Positions 58,270 through 64,000 of a DNA stretch of 64,000 nt are shown one piece after another. The first letter of the stretch is position 1. The number at the start of each line of letters is the position of its first letter. Both the position numbers and the translations under genes were made by a program. Under the pieces are notes generated by a model that saw only the letters and a list, made by a program, of their open reading frames with translations, was not told the DNA's origin and searched no databases. The stretch is taken from assembly GCA_029532415.1 (NCBI GenBank), contig JAQOTA010000014.1, positions 124,001 to 188,000 of the forward strand, read 5' to 3'. This DNA comes from Marasmius tenuissimus. Taxonomy: Eukaryota > Basidiomycota > Agaricomycetes > Agaricales > Marasmiaceae.

Positions 58270-58730
58270 TTAGCGAGCATACCCGACATAGAGGAATAGA
58301 AATATCCAAACTACCAAGAGTTTCTCACCGTCAGACGAGGTTGAACGGGCTGGGCGGAGTCCTACCTCTGTGCGTCCTTGGCAACTTACAGTCATGATTT
58401 CCCTGTCAAAGCATAGCACAATTCGCGGAACAAAGGAAGGAGATACTTGGTACATACCAGAAATGGGGGAAACATGATAAAAATGCCAGATTTGGGATTT
58501 TTATCTCATTTTTCTCCTGTATGGGCCGAGTTTGGGTCGAATATCTCCTGCATAGGCCACGAAACTGATGTTTAATTCTCCCTGATAAGTTTTTATATAA
58601 GTTATTGATTTCTCCCCGAAACTTACGAGTTCCTGCACCCAGTGTGAGAGGTTGGGGTACCAGGCTTCGAGAAGACCAAGAACGGTCTTCCCGAAAAAAA
58701 CACCGGCGAGCAGCAAAGGTTTAAGGATTG
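58270..58730 (-). other. Possible short membrane-protein gene, unrecognised
   Basis: Minus-strand pieces look coding but cannot be assembled with confidence: LLLAGVFFGKTVLGLLEAWY (hydrophobic), NLSHWVQELV, a plausible intron, and a last piece SSDGEKLLVVWIFLFLYVGY ending AR at 58270. This suggests a small protein with two membrane segments. The MULE inserted about 80 bp beyond its stop. Confidence 0.3.
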
Positions 58731-58900
58731 TTGTCGAGCCACTGCCAGATAATCGTTTTTTGCGTCTCTAGTATCAAGCCGGGAACAGACACCATATGCA
58801 CCGGAGGGAGGGGGGGGGAAGGACGAATGCTGGCAGTGCGAGCTGGGATCAGATAAAAACGAAGAGAATGGATGGGTCATGAAACGCACCTAATCGAGGG

Positions 58901-59438
58901 GGAAAAGCCGATCGGTGCTGAAGTCGGGATGAAATGCTTCTTAGTAGATTCAGGAAAAAGAAAAACGGGAACGCACCGGGGGGAATGTGGAGTTTGAGTT
59001 TGGAATAGTCAAATCGTCGCTTCGGTGTTCACTGTACTCGAAGATCAAACTTGTCGGAATTTTTAACGAGTGGTTTTACTTGAGAGTAAAGGGAAAGTCT
59101 ATACGGAGAGTCTTCCGTTGATCATTGGTGAAAAAGAAATGTCTGACGTTGGGTACTTTTTCCTGGTGGGGATGGTTAGTGGACGGCGCTTGTTGAGCCC
59201 ATCTCTGAAGGTGGTTATGAGCTATCGTTACTTGGGAGACAACTAGAACTTCTAATAAATCGAGCCTGGCGATTGCAGAATCGTCGAAAATCAGGTCGTT
59301 TGTTCTTGTATCCCTTCTACAATGACAGTAAAAACACGAAAAAGAAATGAAGACCGAGTAACGACAGGAACGGGCTCAGCGAACGTTTCTAAAAGAGCGG
59401 CCCTACACACTATATGCGAGTAAAAACCCAATCACTTT
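58901..59438. other. Intergenic
   Basis: No supported gene. Lies downstream of the DUF1275 gene and upstream of the 58.3-58.7 kb fragment. Confidence 0.45.
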
Positions 59439-60447
59439 TCACTTCTTCTCACCCCCACCCCCAGCCGTCTTCTTCGCAGGAACGAACAACCACGAGATGG
59501 CGATCAAACATCTAAACCCAACAGCGATACCCAAAGTCCCACTTGGACCTACTTCGGCGAGAATAGCGCGGCAAACGAATGCACCGATGAAGAGGGAGAA
59601 TGCAGCGATGAGTTTGTGATCGCGTGTGATGATTTTTTGACGAAGGTTGAAGAGGGAAGGGTCGGTGAATAGTTCGACCCATACGGTCGTTAGAACGACT
59701 AACAAAAAAGAAAACAAAAACAATGAGCACAAGTAAACGGAGAAAGGAACATAAAACTCACTCGTCGTCGTAAACTGCGTATTCAACCTCTTCCCCATAA
59801 TCCCCTGCAACCCCAAACTCGCACTCATAAACACCAAACAACCAAACGTCAACCCGCTCGTCCACGCCGGTGCAGACCGTTCGGTTGCGATTCCGGGTGC
59901 ACCGCTTTGCCAGATGGTGATGGCGGCGGCCATGGTGAGGAGAGCTTGGATGAATGTGCCGGTGAAGAGCCAGTGTCGTTTGTGGGTGCCGACGTGGTCA
60001 CCGTAGCGGCCGAGGAAGGCACCGACGCAGAAGGCGCCGAGGGAGGTTATGGCTTGTTGGTCGGCGAGGTGGAAGGTGGTGTCGCGGGTGGAGGGGGAGC
60101 CTTCGAAGAGGCGGGCGAGGGCTACGGCGAGCTAGATGAGAGGTTAGTCAAAGATGGTTGGATGGATGGCAAATACAACGCACCTGGATAAAGTTACCAG
60201 TTTGGAACCCACACCAGACGAAGATGGCCGAGAAACAGACACAGTCGAGGAAACCTGTCATGAAACAGTAGGCTGCCAGAGGAGCTGTGCAGTGAGCCGG
60301 ATCGACATCTTCCTTCAACCACTGGACGATGCTGGTGGTATTGGTAATGTTGAAGGGTAACAATCCACGATGACTGGTGATTGTGTCTTGTCTAGAGACG
60401 GTGCCTGACGTAGGTTGACCTTGTTCTTCGTCGAGGGAGCGGGACAT
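59439..60447 (-). CDS. DUF1275 (YoaK-type) multipass membrane protein
   Basis: Predicted integral membrane protein of the DUF1275 family; substrate unknown. Three exons: 60447-60184, 60131 to about 59763, and about 59700-59439, with introns gtgcgttgt...atctag (52 nt) and gtgagtttt...ttgttag. Membrane segments include APLAAYCFMTGFLDCVCFSA (with the family hallmark GF.D...F), IFVWCGFQTGNFIQ (the Q-TGN motif), AITSLGAFCVGAFLGRYG, WLFTGTFIQALLTMAAAITI, GLTFGCLVFMSASLGLQGIM (N-terminal end of a segment followed by the family's GLQ and FTTT motifs) and KLIAAFSLFIGAFVCRAILA. The N-terminus is hydrophilic (MSRSLDEEQGQPTSGTVSRQ) and the C-terminus short and Lys-rich. No lesions are seen; a normal host gene. 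Confidence 0.88.
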
Positions 60448-62215
60448 GTCGATCTAGACCACCTTCGGGGAATGGAAGGCGAAAAAAAAGGGACGGAACA
60501 AAGACTCTGGGCCTGTGAGGGCCTTTTTTTATGGTTGACATTGATGGTGTAGCGTGTAAAGGAAGGAAGGCCGGATTGGCTTGGCATTTATCGGAAACGC
60601 CGCTAACGTCCGCTCAAACGCCGACCCGCAAAAACGCTACTCGCTCTGAGGTTTTTGAGTGCAGTCAATGATAGGGAGGAACGGTTAATGAAGAGAACGT
60701 GAGCTATGTTTTATGAAAACACGGACCTTGGCAACACACCCACTGCGTCCTCCGAAACGTTGACCGCAGTGTTCGACTGATTGCCAAGGGACCCAAGCAA
60801 GCTTGACCGACGACGGATATCTTGGAATACAGCTTCCCACTTTATATACCCGACCGACGTAAAGCAATTATGGATCAATACTCTGGTCGCGAATTGCGGC
60901 CGAACTTCAAGGCAAATGTAAATCTCCAGTCCCCAGAAAATCTTGCACTGGAGAGGAGTATTCTGCCCTGGCCCTGGGCTACCGACCGAACTCAGGGTCG
61001 TTTTGAGATGAATAATGCCTAGTAGAACGTGGACAACGCTTCATCCACAAACCTGTTCATGCCAAGGCCAAAAACGTCGCTTTAAACCCGCTTGGCGGCG
61101 GCCCAACAGTGAGCCTACTCGACTGTAGCCTATCTTCCCCCACCACAAACCACGATGTCAACTCCAATCTCTCAACTTGGGACCCGAGGATCCGGAAGAG
61201 TCCGGAGAATACCGGGTGAGAGCGTCGGAAGATGCGATACTTGTGCCATCGATCGTTATCAGACCTAGTAGTAGGGAAGGAACGGCCGTTCGAACGTTGG
61301 AAGTATACTATCTGTGCCTCGGAGACGCGAGTCAAAGCAGACCAGAATCTTCATTTTCGTGTTCCAATATCCGTGCATCCTTGAGCTTGAGTCCGAGAGA
61401 AGATATACAGCTTGCATGGGTCTAGATGACAGGAGAAACGAAAGAGACGACTTGGCGAGCCCAACCAACGGATCTTGATGGTAAACGAATAGAAAGTGCC
61501 AGATTTCTTGAGCGTAGCAGCTTCGTATCTAGCGAAGACAGGCAAATGTCGACCCTCCAGGTGTTGAAACACCGATGTTGACGTTGAGGTGGGAAAGAAA
61601 GAGAGATCAACAAGCGCCCACAGCGATCCCAGGCTTTCGTTCATACCATCACCATCGCCATCACCACGACACAGTCTTCAGTCAAGAAACCCGTCTAACA
61701 CCGGCATCTTTAAACGGAAACTCGTGTTAAAATTGCCAAATTGTCCGAACGGCTAGATGGAAAGACGCAGGCAGAAGATTATAAGTAGCATTCTGGTTAT
61801 TCAGGTGTGTATATCGTGACTGGACTCGTGTATCTGCAGTCTTACAAGTTGACACCGACCGACAGGACGACTGGTACAACTCGACTCTAAAGCATGACCA
61901 GTAAATCACGAAATCCGAACGCGAAGAATGCCGGTTGACGGTCTCTATTCCGACCTTGCACCGAAAACCAGAACCCAGAAAACATCGCTGCCGTAGGATT
62001 TTAGAAAGATGAGGAGGGCTAGTTCTCAAGGTACGTTTTCCCCTTGCCCCTTGAGTCCATCCATCCTTTTTTTTATTTTCTGGCCCCTCTCTGTGGCCTC
62101 GTAGAACCCCCCACTTGCGAAATTGAAGGTGAAGAACGGCAGGCGACTTTTTTTCCTCCTACGTCTACATTACGACTTCACCGGTGATCTGACAGGAATT
62201 TGAAAAGCCAACCCC
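60448..62215. other. No supported gene
   Basis: Frames at 61.0-61.7 kb on both strands are mutually overlapping and lack motifs or consistent splicing. Promoter of the DUF1275 gene should lie at 60448-60700. Confidence 0.4.
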
Positions 62216-62218
62216 TTT

Positions 62219-62541
62219 ATTCTTGAGGTGCGTTCTTCCCATTGCATCCTTTCCATCCACTAAGCTCTCTTTCGTAGCCCGCCGTCCCAACGAGAATCCC
62301 TTACGATGCGCATGCAGATTCTTGGGAGTCAACGGTCTAGTATCCGAACTCGGACAGATGCCCAAAATATCGACTATCGAGGACTCGACTTTAAAATGGC
62401 AGTCGACTCTATCACCGGTGCTCTGTTACCGTTCGGTTTTGGAACTTATTGGAAGAGCGAGTTGGAGACATTGCCCGACCTGATTCTTGAGGTGCGTTCT
62501 TCCCATTCTATCCTTTTCATTCACTAAATTCTCTTTCGCAG
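62219..62541 (+). repeat. Diverged tandem duplication of an exon-intron junction
   Basis: ATTCTTGAGGTGCGTTCTTC occurs at about 62219 and 62483, each followed by an intron-like stretch ending TCTTTCGTAG or TCTTTCGCAG. After each acceptor a related block follows (CCCGCCGT...GCGCATGC against CCCGCCGT...GTGCATGG). The two units are about 264 bp apart. The second unit's preceding exon reads ALLPFGFGTYWKSELETLPD. Confidence 0.55.
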
Positions 62542-63699
62542 CGTTCGGATTAGCCCCGCCGTTCTCAGGCTGATGAAGAACTTGAATCCGATTCCCCTTC
62601 AATGTGCATGGGATTCCTGTATTCGAACCGGACAGGTACTCTGAGTCTTTATATCGACTCGTTCAATTCGACCCCAAAGTGTCCCAGAACCCTCGAGGCT
62701 AAAAATTGCAAAATTCCGACCTGCTTGGATGCGACGAATAGGCGATGCCGGTTGTCGGTCAGCGTGAGTATCTTTCTTCAATGAAAGCACATTCAATACT
62801 CCCATCCAGCTCCACATAGCTCCTTCGATTCTTTCTATCACATCAAAAAATCGTTCGACCAACATGACTCACAAACGGTCAGGCCGCCAATCTCCGCCAG
62901 TCCTTTCGCTCAATCCATCATCGTGCACACCAACGACGACCATACACCTCTTCGTACTGCTCAATCTCAAGAAATTCGTTCGCTTCGTAGTCTGGTGATC
63001 AGTTGATCGAATGGGCTGCGGTCTTCTTCGGGCTCCAGCATTTCATATCACTGAATGACGGTTCTGTCGCGCAGGAAATGTCTCAGAGGACACGAGTCCG
63101 ACCCAAATTATCGCGTGGCCGTGAACCTTGGTACTTTTGGGAAGAGCCGTCGTCATGATTGCTTTCCAACGGTTTCTTCGGTGTACCGAAAGGTACCCTT
63201 TCGTTGGCCGGCAGGATTGAAAATGGTTCAGGAGGCGGGACGCTGTTCAATTTCCGGTAGAATCTTCCGATCAAAGTGGCGGTTCAGAGCAGGCCCGCAT
63301 TGAATGAGCGCGTAGATAGGTACTCGGGTGTGTTCAACCTCGAAATTGTATTGCCGATTTCCCCTCACTGACCTTCCGGGCAGATTGCTGTAATAAATAT
63401 CCTTGTCTTTCCCAGTTTTCTTTTTCGAGGATGGAGTGCGAGATTGCGATAGCGATCTATTATTATTGAAGCCTCGTGCAAACCTCATGTGAGCCGCAGG
63501 AAGTCATATGTCGTTGACGATAACAGTCGGAATGTCCATGCCGCCTGAACATGTGCAGGCCAGCAGCGTTGCTTGGGGTTCCTGCGTGTTTCTGACTGGA
63601 ACCACCACTGTCGTCCTCCTTTCCTACCTACACTATCCTGTATCCCCCCTCTGAACCTCCATCCAGCGGCCCTTCACAACCTCGACATCCTTGAAGAAC
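62542..63699. other. Gene-poor, promoter side of the second NACHT-type gene
   Basis: Fragments of possible exons (for example FNSTPKCPRTLEAKNCK) continue the duplicated unit, but no complete model emerges. The last 200 bp should hold the promoter of the gene at 63700. Confidence 0.4.
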
Positions 63700-64000
63700 A
63701 TGGGAGACAACCGACATCAGACCGGGCCCAGCTCACGGAATATTAGCTGTGGACGAGACCAAAACGTCAATTACGGAGGAGACCAGGTTATCGGAGGCGA
63801 AACCTACAATGTTAGCGGCGACTATGTGAGGCACTGCAATGCATCGGGTCCTAATCGTGAGTTATCCTCCTTTCGCTTTACTAGTAACCATGTTCAATTC
63901 GTTCTTGAGCAGCGCACAAAACGCTTTGGGATAAAGTCGCAGGCGTTGGAGCTTCGCACACTGCGGAGCAGCAGTACGAACGAGGAGAGTGTCTTGAAGA
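63700..64000 (+). CDS. Second NLR-type gene, N-terminus only (runs off the window)
   Basis: The ATG at 63700 opens an exon of 157 nt (63700-63856) encoding MGDNRHQTGPSSRNISCG and an Asn/Gly-rich leader (GRDQNVNYGGDQVIGG, ETYNVSGDYV). Intron 63857-63912 (56 nt, gtgagttat...gagcag). Exon 2 from 63913 reads HKTLWDKVAGVGASHTAEQQ then YERGECLE, which matches the NACHT-kinase gene at 18849-22051 residue by residue in the same place (HKTLWGEVAGVGASHHAEHQ, YERGECLEGTRVE). The intron position is also the same. In that paralogue the NACHT P-loop follows about 30 residues later, so a NACHT domain is expected just beyond the window; whether a kinase follows cannot be seen. Confidence 0.8.
   Translation, partial: MGDNRHQTGPSSRNISCGRDQNVNYGGDQVIGGETYNVSGDYVRHCNASGPNRELSSFRFTSNHVQFVLEQRTKRFGIKSQALELRTLRSSSTNEESVLK

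Overview
The window looks like a nuclear segment of a filamentous basidiomycete, most probably an agaricomycete mushroom. The genes are split by many 47-65 nt GT-AG introns. KDZ, Plavaka-type, MULE, Tc1, non-LTR and Ty1/copia elements occur together, and host genes include NACHT STAND genes, a TKL-like kinase, a GtaA-type glutaminase and a DUF1275 membrane protein. All calls come from reading the sequence; no database search was possible.

Layout. 0.7-7 kb: three unrecognised host-type genes, one with an in-frame TAG. 7.2-11.8 kb: a decayed KDZ transposase fused to an Ulp1-type protease. 12.5-14.6 kb: two tracts in which CTGA-like words recur on a 10-11 bp phase. 16.7-18.8 kb: a diverged local duplication. 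18.8-22.1 kb: one eight-exon gene on the minus strand that joins a NACHT NTPase to a complete protein kinase (about 937 aa). A second gene with the same N-terminal architecture starts at 63.7 kb on the plus strand and runs off the window.

23.8-34.1 kb: an approximately 8.6-kb non-LTR retrotransposon bounded by a 12-bp target duplication and a 22-nt poly(A) tail. An almost pristine Tc1/mariner element is nested in its 3' UTR. 34.3-42.4 kb: a host gene cut in two by a Ty1/copia element whose reverse-transcriptase domain has been deleted. 42.7-44.2 kb: a gene with a KOW-like motif, apparently lacking its 5' end. 44.4-46.3 kb: a composite segment between related inverted repeats that carries a 241-bp near-palindrome, a broken actin fragment and a tRNA-like sequence. 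46.6-50.7 kb: a decayed Plavaka-type transposase gene, followed by a regular array of eight GTAC sites about 30 bp apart.

51.3-54.9 kb: a secreted or anchored glutaminase-like gene. 55.1-58.2 kb: a MULE with 8-bp target duplications, carrying a TA-flanked MITE inserted inside its SWIM zinc-finger codons. 59.4-60.4 kb: a DUF1275 gene. The rest is sparse DNA with a small tandem duplication near 62.2-62.5 kb.

Themes. Most older mobile elements carry in-frame TGA codons where CGA (Arg) is expected, plus catalytic-residue changes explained by CpG transitions. This points to methylation or RIP-like decay. The Tc1 element and the MULE body largely escape it and look younger. The most interesting host genes are the NACHT-kinase fusion and its truncated paralogue, which share an Asn/Gly/Ser-rich leader resembling the short amyloid-type signalling motifs of fungal NLRs.
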